A stretch of 47,973 bases of DNA from Collinsella aerofaciens (lineage in GTDB: Bacteria; Actinomycetota; Coriobacteriia; Coriobacteriales; Coriobacteriaceae): the NCBI RefSeq assembly GCF_015552075.1, contig NZ_JADNDZ010000110.1, forward strand, positions 1 through 47,973. The letters run 5' to 3'. Of this stretch, positions 7,806 through 15,793 are shown piece after piece. A program made the position numbers and the translations under genes. The notes below the pieces were generated by a model that was not told where the DNA came from, ran no database searches, and saw only the letters and a program-made list of their open reading frames with translations. Positions within the stretch are counted from its first letter, which is position 1. Each line of letters begins with the position of its first letter.

Positions 7806-8476
7806 TCGTCAAGCTTGAAACGATAGGGGAGACTATCGATTTACCGGATGGGCTCGGAGTCATTTCCTTCGATGATTTCGACGGACTATCGCGATGCGCA
7901 AAGTCGCTTTTGGGGGAAGGGGAGCCTGGAATCGCCCTATACCGCGGGGAGAGAAAGATCAAGCCGAAGGATATCCTCCTTATCGACAGCCTGATCGAGC
8001 TCCCATTCGAAGACCGGAGGCTTATCGGCGCCTACGCGTCGAGGATGGCTGCCGAGGTCGAGGCCTATGAGCCCCTGGCGACCAAGGCACATGAGATCAG
8101 GATGTTTGTCGACGAGCTGATTGCAGAGTTGGGGGCTTCGCTTCGAACGGATCCGATAGGGGGCTCGGAGCGGGATATCAAATCATTCGCCAAATGGCTT
8201 TCGCTGACACCGCGCCGTGAACCGGGCAGTACCCTGCTCAGGAGATTCCTCTCATTCATGGATTACGTTTGCGATACGGGGCTGAGTCCGTCAATTGCCG
8301 TAATCGGCCTTATCGACAAACTCAATCCAGCTGATGTTTTGGAGATAACCCGAAAGGCGCGGCATGAGGGTCTGGAATTGCTGTTCCTCGAATATCGGGA
8401 GACGAACGCAACCGATCCCGAGATTCCGGTGTGGCATATAGACAGAGACGGGGTTCTCTTCTCCCGCACCGCTTAA
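7802..8476 (+). CDS. csn2: Csn2, adaptation protein of type II-A
   Basis: 224 residues, ATG at 7802 overlapping the cas2 stop by four bases. Position as fourth gene after cas9-cas1-cas2 and length (about 220) identify it as Csn2, the tetrameric ring that binds DNA ends during spacer acquisition and defines subtype II-A. Sequence features fit: N-terminal strand-rich part (MIVKLETIGETIDL), a LLIDSLIELPFEDRRLIGAYASRM helix region, and a C-terminal LIDKLNPADVLEITRKARHEGLELLFLEY stretch typical of the family's ATPase-like fold without a Walker A. Identification rests on context plus this general pattern; the family is divergent. Confidence 0.88.
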   Translation: MIVKLETIGETIDLPDGLGVISFDDFDGLSRCAKSLLGEGEPGIALYRGERKIKPKDILLIDSLIELPFEDRRLIGAYASRMAAEVEAYEPLATKAHEIRMFVDELIAELGASLRTDPIGGSERDIKSFAKWLSLTPRREPGSTLLRRFLSFMDYVCDTGLSPSIAVIGLIDKLNPADVLEITRKARHEGLELLFLEYRETNATDPEIPVWHIDRDGVLFSRTA

Positions 8477-8524
8477 ACCGTTAAACTGGTGTGAGCACCT
8501 TGAAATCTCAAATAAGGCTTATTG

Positions 8525-8569
8525 CTTGACAGCCCGGTTGTCCGACGATCCGGTAGCTGTCAGGTTTTT
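8525..8569 (+). terminator. terminator after the cas operon
   Basis: TGACAGC (8527-8533) pairs with GCTGTCA (8556-8562), with CCGG...CCGG able to pair inside the loop, followed by GGTTTTT. It begins about 50 bp after csn2 and would end the cas9-cas1-cas2-csn2 transcript before the leader. Confidence 0.7.
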
Positions 8570-8582
8570 CCAGAACTCACAC

Positions 8583-8616
8583 AACCATCCTGTTTCCGGG
8601 CGGAAATAGGATGGTT
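8583..8616. terminator. second strong hairpin before the CRISPR leader
   Basis: AACCATCCT (8583-8591) pairs with AGGATGGTT (8608-8616) and TTTCC (8593-8597) with GGAAA (8602-8606), leaving a loop of four bases and one unpaired base on each side of the internal step. A short TTT follows. It may back up the previous terminator or insulate the array promoter. Confidence 0.55.
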
Positions 8617-8713
8617 TCCCAAAATCGTCGGAACCTTTTCTTTCTTTAAATCAACTTTTCAGCTTCAGTAGCTGCTCTTATGTTGGCGCTTGCCAGCCGA
8701 TGCCGATTCTCCG
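8617..8713 (+). promoter_or_regulatory. CRISPR leader
   Basis: 97 bp between the hairpins and the first perfect repeat. It is AT-richer than its surroundings (CTTTTCTTTCTTTAAATCAAC), as leaders are, and should hold the array promoter and the Cas1-Cas2 integration signal. No clear -35/-10 pair could be picked. It is the leader side because the first eight repeats are uniform apart from one truncation, whereas decay increases with distance from it. Confidence 0.65.
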
Positions 8714-10639
8714 GCTTCGCAGGTACCGCGCTTCGAGCAGTTACTTGCCCCTATTCGCCGCCTTTGCCGCGCAGAGCGCGCTTCGCAGGTACCGCGCTTC
8801 GAGCAGTTACTTGCCATCGCAGCGCTGTTGCCGCCCTGCAGCTGGGCTTCGCAGGTACCGCGCTTCGAGCAGTTACTTGCCCATCGAGCGCGTCAACGAG
8901 AGGGCCAAGGCGCTTCGCAGGTACCGCGCTTCGAGCAGTTACTTGCCCAATCTCCTCGTCGTTGTATTCACCGATATGCTTCGCAGGTACCGCGCTTCGA
9001 GCAGTTACTTGCCTGCTGGGAACGTCTAACGGAAGCAGCTCCCGCTTCGCAGGTACCGCGCTTCGAGCAGTTACTTGCCGGCTGAAATACTGGAACTACG
9101 GGCAAGCGGGCTTCGCAGGTACCGCGCTTCGAGCAGTTACTTGCCTGACGTCGCCGAGGTTGATCACGGAGTCGCGCTTCGAGCAGTTACTTGCCCTCGT
9201 GGTGCTCGCGGGCACCCCTAAAGTCGCTTCGCAGGTACCGCGCTTCGAGCAGTTACTTGCCGTTCTGCTCGTCCATCATACGCGCAAAATGGCTTCGCAG
9301 GTACCGCGCTTCGAGCAGTTACTTGCCTGTTGGTCGACTTCTTCCGCTGCTATATGCGCTTCGCAGGTACCGCGCTTCGAGCAGTTACTTGCCGGTCAAC
9401 CGGACCAACATGAGCCAGGAGATGCTTCGCAGGTACCGCGCTTCGAGCAGCTAATTGCCAACGGGCAGATACAGCCATTCGTCCTCGGTGCTTCGCAGTT
9501 ACCGCGCTTCGAGCAGTTACTTGCCTCCCCGAGCACACGATGTGATAGACCGTCGGCTTCGCAGGTACCGCACTTCGAGCAGCTACTTGCCTGATATAAA
9601 GTAAATGCCTGACCAGCTGAAGCTTCACAGGTACCGCGCTTCGAGCAGTTACTTGCCTGAACAATTGCACCATAGGAGGAATTGGGAATTTCACAGGTAC
9701 TGTGCTCGGAGCAGTTACTTAGCGATCGCGCTCGTTAATATACGTGCGATGGCGCTTCGCGGGTACCGAGCTTCGAGCGGTTTCTTGCCGGGCTATGTTC
9801 CATTGGAACGCTCCATATGCTTCGTAGGTTCCGCGCTTCTAGCAGTTACTTACCGCTGAATCCACTTTTCTTAAATCTCTTAATACTTCGCAGGAACTGT
9901 GCTTCGAGCAGTTGCTTGCCAGGATTCATCGACTGTACGGTATGGTTGCTGACTCGCAGGTACTGCGCCTCGAGCAGCTACTTGCCCCTCCAGATGGGCC
10001 CGCTTCTCACCCGCGAGCTTTGTAGGTGTCGCGTTTTTTGCACTCGCCTCCCGCTGTCAAGAGAATCAGAAGGCGCTCGTGGTCCTCGAGAAAACGACAC
10101 GTCAAGCATCGACATATCCAACTTTAACGTTTGCAGAATCATGCGCTTCATAGATACCTCACTTCGAGCAGCCGCTTGCTCGGAGCTCCTTAATTCGAGA
10201 GGGGTATACTTCGCAGGAAATGCACTCCGAGCAGCCGCTTACCGGAACGGCCCCCAGCTTATTTAGCACATACGCGGCAATAGCACAGCGTTTCGAGTAG
10301 ATACTTGCTGCATATCAATGCGGTTTGTCTGCTCGATGCGTTTCGTAGGCAACTCACTTCAATTTGTTTCTTGTCTTCTCCCGCCCTTGACGGAAAGCGA
10401 CATGAGCTTCATAGGCATCGCGCTTCGAGCAGCTGCTTACCATTTTTCCGAAAAGGAAGATGACGGGATGCACTTCGCCGAGACCGCGCTTCGAGCAGAT
10501 ACTCATTCTGTTGCGACGAGCAGTGCGACTGTAACGGGCCTCGCAGGCACCGCGCCTCGAGCAGTATCTTTCCTCAGGTGTATGGCGTTGGCTATCTGGT
10601 GATGTTTCGCAAGTACTGTATTTCGATCGGCAATTATAT
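8714..10639 (+). CRISPR. CRISPR array, 36-bp repeats, 30-bp spacers, decaying distally
   Basis: Repeats of 36 bp begin GCTTCGCAGG and end GTTACTTGCC, with a 66-bp period and spacers of 30 bp. Starts: 8714, 8780, 8846, 8912, 8978, 9044, 9110, 9176 (truncated), 9226, 9292, 9358, 9424, 9490, 9556, 9622, 9688, 9754, 9819, 9885, 9951, 10017, a badly decayed one near 10083, 10144, 10208, 10274, 10340, 10406, 10472, 10538, 10604. Repeats are identical up to 9358 (except the 20-bp copy at 9176). From 9424 they drift: 1-2 changes at first, then 7-10 or more by 10144 and beyond. Spacer length stays at 28-30 bp, so the phase is kept. Repeat orientation matches the tracrRNA anti-repeat. No spacer was seen by eye to match elsewhere in the window. 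Confidence 0.97.
9176..9195 (+). repeat. truncated CRISPR repeat (20 of 36 bp)
   Basis: This unit lacks the first 16 bp of the repeat and starts directly at the internal GCTTCGAGCAG. The repeat contains GCTTCG twice, 16 bp apart, so the loss is explained by a deletion between these short direct repeats. Flanking spacers (9146-9175 and 9196-9225) are both a normal 30 bp. The missing part is the half that forms the lower stem and the start of the upper stem with the tracrRNA. Confidence 0.9.
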
Positions 10640-10822
10640 CTGTCTGACGTTAGCTCCTGAACAGCTTCTACTTCGGATGCACCCTTATCGATCGGCTATC
10701 CACCATACGCATCGCGATTGAGCCGCCAACTGTCCGCAGGCGTCCTCAGGACGGAGGCTCCGCAGTTTTGTAGGTGTCCATGGTGCGGTCCAACCCGCAT
10801 AGGTTGCGTTTCGATATATACC
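10640..10822 (+). repeat. remnants of further, almost erased CRISPR repeats
   Basis: No gene. At 10670, exactly one 66-bp period after the repeat at 10604, ACTTCGGATGCACC resembles the repeat start. CCGCAGG at 10734-10740 and GTTTTGTAGGTGTC at 10765-10778 are similar; the last differs from the repeat start only by C-to-T and A-to-G changes. The old array thus probably ran right up to the regulatory site of the next operon. Confidence 0.45.
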
Positions 10823-10842
10823 TGTCACCACGTGGCACCAAA
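10823..10842 (+). promoter_or_regulatory. shared 20-bp regulatory site, copy 2 (before tadV operon)
   Basis: TGTCACC-ACG-TGGCACCAAA, 72 bp before the GTG start at 10915. An AT-rich GAATTAAATAT, a possible -10, lies about 30 bp after the site, a spacing shared with the other copies. Confidence 0.75.
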
Positions 10843-10914
10843 TAGGCCTTATTTTGAGTAAACACGACTACAGAATTAAATATGAGTTCCCATGCCTGTA
10901 TCGAGGAGGCTCCC

Positions 10915-11724
10915 GTGTCTTTTGGCGTCAGATTGGCGACCATATTAGCCGTCGGCTGCGGCTTTTGGTGCGCCTCCCATCTTTATCAGCGTTGGCGCTA
11001 CGCCGCGCTGGAGCATGAGGACAAGGCCATGCTCCAGGCACGACCCGGTGACGCCGATAGGGATAAATGGATTGACGCCGTGAAGAGGGAGGCAGTTAAT
11101 TACGGCGTCAGCCCCTCGACACTCATTTCCCTGGGGAGTAAAGGATGTATCGGCGCGGAGTTATCCATGCTTGGCGACACCGGAGCATACCTCCGCCATC
11201 ATAACCCTCCCTTGGCCTCAGAAATCGCCCTTGTCTACCCTTACCTGTTAGCCTCATGGGTGGGAACGCTCATCTCGGTTCCCTACGCGGTCTTGCTGGC
11301 GACCTCTGTGGCGCTTGGGCAGGAGGACATGAGATTCAGGATTGCACCGGTGCCCATGCTGCTCCTCTTTGCGGCCTCGGGCGCCGTGTCGTCCCCCTGG
11401 GGACCATATAAGTGGGCGATAATCACCGTTCCCTGCGCCGCCGTATTCGCGTTGATTTCATTTGCCATGAAGCGTATCGGGGGCATCTCCTGGCACGCCG
11501 GCGACTATCTCACACTTGCCATCGCCCTCATGACCGTGCTGTCCGTCGGAACGGTGTTCGAGTTTCTCGCTATCCACCTTCTATGCGCGTGCGCTCTTGA
11601 GCTTGCCATCAGGTTCATTCCCGCCTGCGCGCGCCTCAAAGACAACGTCCCCTATAACGCCGTGCTGTCGGTAAGTCTGGTCGGGGCGACGCTAATCGCA
11701 ATCTTGAAAGGTAATCTGCTATGA
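10915..11724 (+). CDS. tadV: TadV/CpaA-like prepilin peptidase
   Basis: 269 residues; GTG at 10915 chosen because GAGGAGG stands 5 nt before it (an ATG at 10882 has none). A polytopic membrane protein with about six to seven hydrophobic segments. The two aspartates of A24 prepilin peptidases can be placed: the Asp in GQEDMRFRIAPVPM, matching the D-x-R-x-R-x-I-P motif, and the Asp in WHAGDYLTLA, matching GxGD. A C-terminal VPYNAVLSVS resembles the VPFGPAL ending of the family. It is longer than typical TadV (about 150-180) because of a soluble segment near residues 30-85. It would process Flp and the TadE-type pilins. The stop overlaps the next start by 4 nt. Confidence 0.7.
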   Translation: MSFGVRLATILAVGCGFWCASHLYQRWRYAALEHEDKAMLQARPGDADRDKWIDAVKREAVNYGVSPSTLISLGSKGCIGAELSMLGDTGAYLRHHNPPLASEIALVYPYLLASWVGTLISVPYAVLLATSVALGQEDMRFRIAPVPMLLLFAASGAVSSPWGPYKWAIITVPCAAVFALISFAMKRIGGISWHAGDYLTLAIALMTVLSVGTVFEFLAIHLLCACALELAIRFIPACARLKDNVPYNAVLSVSLVGATLIAILKGNLL

Positions 11725-12170
11725 GGTCAAGACCAACAGAACTCAGGGCGGTCATGGTGACCCAGCTCGTCCTTCTACTCCCCATCATGATCGCAATGCT
11801 CGCACTCGTCGTGGATTGCGCGAACCTGAGCCGATGCAAGGCCCTCGCATCGGCGGCCGCATCCGAGGGGGCGCGCTACGCCGCAGCGAACCCCGATAAG
11901 AATGATTCTGAAGTCGAATCCTACGTAAGGGGCGCTATCGGTCTCGATAGCAGCTGCACTGTGGATATCGAGCGCGGCGCGCTTTCGTCCAAAGGCGTGA
12001 AGCTAAGGGTTGGGGACAAGTCCAGGGACTCTTCAATAGAGCGCAAGTCCGTCACGGTCAATGTCCAGATTCCATGCCGCCGCGTATTCACCCTGGCCGT
12101 CTTCGATGGCCTTGCGGAAATTGAGCCCGAGTCATCCTCGGCAACGGCAATCTCATCGGAGGTCAAGTGA
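11721..12170 (+). CDS. tadE: TadE-like minor pilin
   Basis: 149 residues, ATG at 11721 overlapping the previous stop. A short basic N-terminus (RSRPTELRAV) leads into one membrane helix LVLLLPIMIAMLALVVD (about 16-32), then LSRCKALASAAASEGARYAA, the usual TadE sequence in which Ala-rich residues continue the helix. The remaining 90 residues are a small secreted domain with two cysteines (in SSCTVD and IPCRRV) that may form a disulfide. TadE-type proteins are pseudopilins that initiate or regulate Flp pilus assembly. First of three such genes in a row. Confidence 0.78.
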   Translation: MRSRPTELRAVMVTQLVLLLPIMIAMLALVVDCANLSRCKALASAAASEGARYAAANPDKNDSEVESYVRGAIGLDSSCTVDIERGALSSKGVKLRVGDKSRDSSIERKSVTVNVQIPCRRVFTLAVFDGLAEIEPESSSATAISSEVK

Positions 12171-12643
12171 TGGTGCGTAACAGAAGGTCGCTCGAGGCGC
12201 TCATCTCCACTGAATTCATCTTCGTATTCCCGATAGCGCTCACCGTCGTCCTCGCCATATTGGGCTTCGGGTTCACGGGCTACCAGCGAGCCAGGATTGA
12301 TTACTCCCTCGCACATCTCGCGGACCGACTTCCCGCAGGCTGGGATTCTATGGACGCCGACACGCTCGTGAAGAAGCTCGTAAGCGCATCGGCCGACATT
12401 GACCCAAGCTGTCTCACGGTAAAGAACGCCTCGGTCAACATCGATTCCGATGAGAACCTCGGCCACGGAAACGCCGTCGCAGGTGATTTGGGCACCGAGA
12501 ACCTCAGGACCGAGGACAGGACCGTAGCGGTGTCGGCTGAAATCACGTACGACTACCCGGCGCCCTACAACGTGTTCGGAAAGAGATCCGTCCGAAACAT
12601 CACGCGTTCCTACATCAGCTATTCCGATTGGGAGGTCATCTAG
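12170..12643 (+). CDS. tadF: TadE/TadF-like minor pilin
   Basis: 157 residues from ATG at 12170, which shares a base with the preceding TGA and has CGGAGG 7 nt upstream; a GTG one codon earlier is possible. N-terminus RNRRSLEALISTEFIFVFPIALTVVLAILGF is a type IV-pilin-like helix with a Glu (STEF) near its start, as in TadE/TadF. The exported part contains DPSCLTVKNASVNI and ends ITRSYISYSDWEVI. Probably forms the pilus tip or base with its two neighbours. Confidence 0.72.
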   Translation: MVRNRRSLEALISTEFIFVFPIALTVVLAILGFGFTGYQRARIDYSLAHLADRLPAGWDSMDADTLVKKLVSASADIDPSCLTVKNASVNIDSDENLGHGNAVAGDLGTENLRTEDRTVAVSAEITYDYPAPYNVFGKRSVRNITRSYISYSDWEVI

Positions 12644-13237
12644 ATGAAGTGCCACGCACTCAGGGGAGGGGGAGCCCGCGCGCAGCTCACATCCTTTTTC
12701 GTCGTGATGCTCATCCCCTTATCCCTCCTCATAGCGCTCGCCGTAGACCTGGGAGGAGCTCTCGCATATAGGACATGGCAGGGGTCGCTTCTCGAGAGCA
12801 CGAGGCAGTCTTGCTTCGGTGAGGCCAATGCCGTCAAATACGCCGAGAACCCGGGGGATGAGGCGCGCTCCGAGGTTCTCGAGATGCTCAAGGCCAACGG
12901 TTACACCGGAAAGGCCACGGTCTATTATGTAGAGGCCCCTGAAAGCCTTTGCGGGGCAGCCGATCGCTACGCAGGCGTCTATGTGGTCCTTGAGGGAACC
13001 TGGCCGTCGACTTTCGCGAGATTCGCCGGCATCGACGAGCTGAAGGTGCGCTCGGACGCCGTCTGGACCCTACATCCCTATTCGTCCACGACGGTGTGGC
13101 GACCGGCCGATACCGGTAACGGCTGGTGCGAGTACACGATCGACAAGGAAGGTGTCGTTTCGACTAAAACGGGAGCCTGCTCTCTCGACGATGCACCCGA
13201 AATTCTCTCCGAGGCCGTGAGGGACATGCTTCCCTGA
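12644..13237 (+). CDS. tadG: TadG-like pilus assembly protein
   Basis: 197 residues, ATG directly after the previous stop. RAQLTSFFVVMLIPLSLLIALAVDLGGALAYRTWQ is the N-terminal membrane anchor of TadE/TadG proteins, followed by LLESTRQSCFGEANAVKYAENPGDEARSEV. It then continues as an exported domain with four cysteines. It is much shorter than proteobacterial TadG, which carries a von Willebrand domain that is absent here. Last gene of the operon that starts at 10915. Confidence 0.65.
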   Translation: MKCHALRGGGARAQLTSFFVVMLIPLSLLIALAVDLGGALAYRTWQGSLLESTRQSCFGEANAVKYAENPGDEARSEVLEMLKANGYTGKATVYYVEAPESLCGAADRYAGVYVVLEGTWPSTFARFAGIDELKVRSDAVWTLHPYSSTTVWRPADTGNGWCEYTIDKEGVVSTKTGACSLDDAPEILSEAVRDMLP

Positions 13238-13550
13238 TCGTCAGACGGCAACCGCCAGCCAACACGCCATAGCGCGCCATATTGTCACCCAATGGCACCA
13301 AATCGCCCTGCGCAGATCGTCGCGCGGGGCGATTCTTTATATGTCGGAATAGTACGTCAGGCCGAAGAGCCCTCGGGCCCGATGTACGACCCGATGCGTC
13401 AGAGACCGGTCTGCTCAACAAAAAAGGCTTTCGAGATGGTTTGTGCGGGAGGGGGGGAAGTGCAGCCAGTATCACCTGGCACTGGAGTGCGAACCATTTT
13501 CCACCGCTCGCGTTTAAGGGACTCCTAGGTCCCAGGAAGGAATCATAGAG
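13238..13550. other. intergenic region before cpaB
   Basis: About 310 bp with no convincing gene. It holds copy 3 of the shared 20-bp site (13283-13302), a possible -10 (TTTATAT, about 13336) and, just before the cpaB ribosome site, a small palindromic hairpin GGGAC-TCCTAG-GTCCC (13518-13533). The leader from the predicted start to the ATG at 13551 would be about 200 nt, long enough for post-transcriptional control. Confidence 0.45.
13283..13302 (+). promoter_or_regulatory. shared 20-bp regulatory site, copy 3 (before cpaB-tadABC)
   Basis: TGTCACC-CAA-TGGCACCAAA. GATTCT follows 29 bp after the site, at the same distance as in the copy at 21406 (-). The operon start codon is about 250 bp downstream. 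Confidence 0.75.
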
Positions 13551-13561
13551 ATGAAAAAAAA
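13551..13561 (+). other. ATG followed by eight A: probable true cpaB start, one base out of frame
   Basis: ATG at 13551 has AGGAAGG 10 nt upstream and is followed by A8. In the sequence as given it runs into a stop at about 13683. If one A were skipped it would read MKKRTQEEIRAEIAQVDSEM and join the CpaB frame at its ATG 13609 without a stop. That extension has the same charged, helical character as the residues that follow it. Either slippage on the A tract (transcriptional, translational or phase-variable) or a sequencing error is likely. Confidence 0.6.
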
Positions 13562-13608
13562 GGACCCAGGAGGAAATAAGGGCAGAAATCGCCCAAGTCG
13601 ATTCGGAA

Positions 13609-14502
13609 ATGCGCACGGCCATCGACTCCGGGCGCATGCGCAGCGTCGAGCGGCTCCGCGGGCGCAAGCAGGCGCTCGGCCATGAGCTGGAGCGCGCCAT
13701 GGCGCAGGAGGCCGCCATGGGGGCGACCACGTCGACGCAGATGCCCGCCGCGGCCCCCAAACCCGCACAGGGCGGCCAGAGGACCACGTCAACAGCAGGC
13801 GCCTCGACCGCCCGCAGGCAGCGCGGACCGGCAGCCGGGGGAACGCGTAAGGACCGAAGGCTCGCCGCCGTCGCCGGCGTGGCGATCGCCGTCGCAGTCG
13901 TGACGGTCGGTTTCTCGGGCTGGCGATGGACACAGGCGCAGGGCGAGCTCGCGCGTCTCGAGAAGTCGACTGTCAAGGTAGTCACCGTCACGCGCGATGT
14001 CGCCCCCGGCGAAGTTATCACTTCGGCAGACCTTAGGGTCGCAAGCGTGCCCACGGCGTTTGCGCCCAAGGACGCCGCGAAGAAGTTATCCGATGTCGCC
14101 GGGCGCCAGTCCGTCACACAGCAGACCTCGGGAACCGCCGTCTCGCTCTCATCGGTCTCCGGCTCAAAGAAACCCGCTTCCATCACCACCGCCGTAACCG
14201 AGGGCCACGTTGCCTATACCGTCGCGCTCGACAGCTCAACGGGACTTTCCCCGCTGCTCTCGGTCGGCGACAAGGTCGATGTTCTCGCGAGCGTGAACGA
14301 CGGCCAGGTCGTGAGCAGCGTGCGCGTGGCCGACTCCATTCGCGTACTAGCGCTCGACGGCAATCTCTCGGGTTCCAAGTCAGACGGCTACTCCAACGTC
14401 ACAATCGAGGTAACTGAGGACCAGGCCCTCGCCCTTTCAAGCGCGAGCGGCATCCGACTCGTGGCCCTTCCCGAGACGGGGGAGGTGCAAAATGCTGAAT
14501 AG
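13609..14502 (+). CDS. cpaB: CpaB/RcpC-like pilus assembly protein
   Basis: 297 residues from ATG 13609, but that ATG lacks a good ribosome site and the protein probably begins at 13551 (see the A8 feature). Order: charged helical N-terminus (MRTAIDSGRMRSVERLRGRKQALGHELERAM), Ala/Pro/Gly linker, membrane helix LAAVAGVAIAVAVVTVGFSGW (about 85-105), then a SAF-like domain VKVVTVTRDVAPGEVITSADLRVASVP and an RcpC C-terminal domain ending LSSASGIRLVALPETGEV. In Gram-negatives RcpC works with a secretin; here there is none, so it is probably a cell-envelope guide for the pilus. An unusually long cytoplasmic N-terminus. Overlaps tadA by 11 nt. Confidence 0.8.
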   Translation: MRTAIDSGRMRSVERLRGRKQALGHELERAMAQEAAMGATTSTQMPAAAPKPAQGGQRTTSTAGASTARRQRGPAAGGTRKDRRLAAVAGVAIAVAVVTVGFSGWRWTQAQGELARLEKSTVKVVTVTRDVAPGEVITSADLRVASVPTAFAPKDAAKKLSDVAGRQSVTQQTSGTAVSLSSVSGSKKPASITTAVTEGHVAYTVALDSSTGLSPLLSVGDKVDVLASVNDGQVVSSVRVADSIRVLALDGNLSGSKSDGYSNVTIEVTEDQALALSSASGIRLVALPETGEVQNAE

Positions 14503-15793
14503 CGATCTGCTCGGCATCGAACGCGAGGCCGTCCGTCAGGCGACGGGAATCCTGACCGCCGCCAACGATGCCTCCGAGAGCGATGTGCAGCGCGACTCGC
14601 GCGCCCGCGACCTTCTTGCCGAGATTATTGATTCCAGTCCCGAGGGGTCGCGTCTGGACGACGACTCCTTTAACGCCGTGATCCAGGCCGGGCTCAACGA
14701 CCTATATTACCTGGGACCCATCGAGGAGCTGCTTCCGGATACGTCGATCTCCGAGATCATGGTGAACGCCCCGGACGATGTGTGGGTTGAGCGTGCAGGA
14801 CTGCTACAGAGGGTCCCCGTAGCCTTCGAAGACGACGAGCATGTAAAGTTCATCATCAATCGCATAGCGTCAGCCGACGGTCGCCGTTGCGACGAGGCGC
14901 AGCCGCTGTGCGACTGCATCCTGAACCGCCCCGGCGCGATATTCAATGGCTCCCGTGTCGCGGCGACCGCAAAGGGCATCGCCGTCGACCACAACATTCT
15001 CAACATCCGTAAGTTTCGACCGGATGCGGTGGAACCCGAGGACCTCATGGCCCTCGGCACCTTCGACCAGCGCATGCTCGAGTTCATGGAGGCGATCGTA
15101 CTCGGCCGAATGAACGTCGTCATCGCAGGCGGCACCGGTTCGGGCAAGACGACGCTCCTCAACGCCTGCTCGTCCTTCATCCCGGACAACCAGCGCATCG
15201 TCACGATCGAGGATGCGCCCGAGCTGCGCCTCCAGAAGCCCCATGTCGTGCGCAAGACAGCTCGCCGACCCAACATCGAGGGCGAGGGCGAGATCACCAT
15301 CCGGCAGCTCGTGATTCACGCGCTGCGCGAGCGCCCCGACCGAATCGTCGTCGGCGAGTGCCGCGGCGGCGAGGCGTTCGACATGATCCAGGCGATGATG
15401 ACAGGCCACGAGGGCTCGCTCACGACCGTCCACTCCTCCAACGCGCGCGAGGCCATGACTCGCCTGCGCTCGATGATCCAGCAGACGGGAACGGAGATGC
15501 GAAGCGAGCAGATCATGGAGCTCATCGCCTCGGCTATCGACTTCGTCATTTTCGTCAACCGCTACGATATCGACGGCTCGCGCAAAATTACCGAAATCGC
15601 CGAGGTCCAGGGCATGCAGGGCGACGTCATCACCATGGGCACCATCATGCGCTTCGAACAAACGGGCTTTTCCGAGGACGGCAAGGTGCTCGGAGAGTTC
15701 ATGCCCACCGGAGAGCGCATCACCCCGGCGCACCGCGAAAAGCTCTTCGCGCGCGGCGTGTACATCGATGACGATTTCTGGTTCCGTCGATGA
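14492..15793 (+). CDS. tadA: TadA/CpaF pilus assembly ATPase
   Basis: 433 residues. Hexameric secretion ATPase that powers Flp pilus assembly. Motifs: SISEIMVNAPDDVWVER in the N-terminal domain, Walker A GGTGSGKTT (about 213-221), Asp box VTIEDAPEL, Walker B RIVVGECRGGEA and His box TGHEGSLTTVHS. Length and order match CpaF-type enzymes. It starts inside the end of cpaB and its stop overlaps the tadB start (ATGA), so the genes are translationally coupled. Confidence 0.95.
   Translation: MLNSDLLGIEREAVRQATGILTAANDASESDVQRDSRARDLLAEIIDSSPEGSRLDDDSFNAVIQAGLNDLYYLGPIEELLPDTSISEIMVNAPDDVWVERAGLLQRVPVAFEDDEHVKFIINRIASADGRRCDEAQPLCDCILNRPGAIFNGSRVAATAKGIAVDHNILNIRKFRPDAVEPEDLMALGTFDQRMLEFMEAIVLGRMNVVIAGGTGSGKTTLLNACSSFIPDNQRIVTIEDAPELRLQKPHVVRKTARRPNIEGEGEITIRQLVIHALRERPDRIVVGECRGGEAFDMIQAMMTGHEGSLTTVHSSNAREAMTRLRSMIQQTGTEMRSEQIMELIASAIDFVIFVNRYDIDGSRKITEIAEVQGMQGDVITMGTIMRFEQTGFSEDGKVLGEFMPTGERITPAHREKLFARGVYIDDDFWFRR

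Noticed and set aside
8680-9594. Long open frames across the CRISPR array (304, 131 and 109 codons)
   Set aside because: They translate the repeats over and over; the 66-bp period is divisible by three, so every frame stays open. Not genes.
10078-10118. Decayed repeat expected near 10083
   Set aside because: Only the phase predicts it; CTCGAG is the sole resemblance, so it is mentioned but not counted as a clear repeat.
8750-10603. Spacers targeting the element itself
   Set aside because: No match was noticed by eye between leader-proximal spacers and the rest of the window; an exhaustive search on both strands was not possible.
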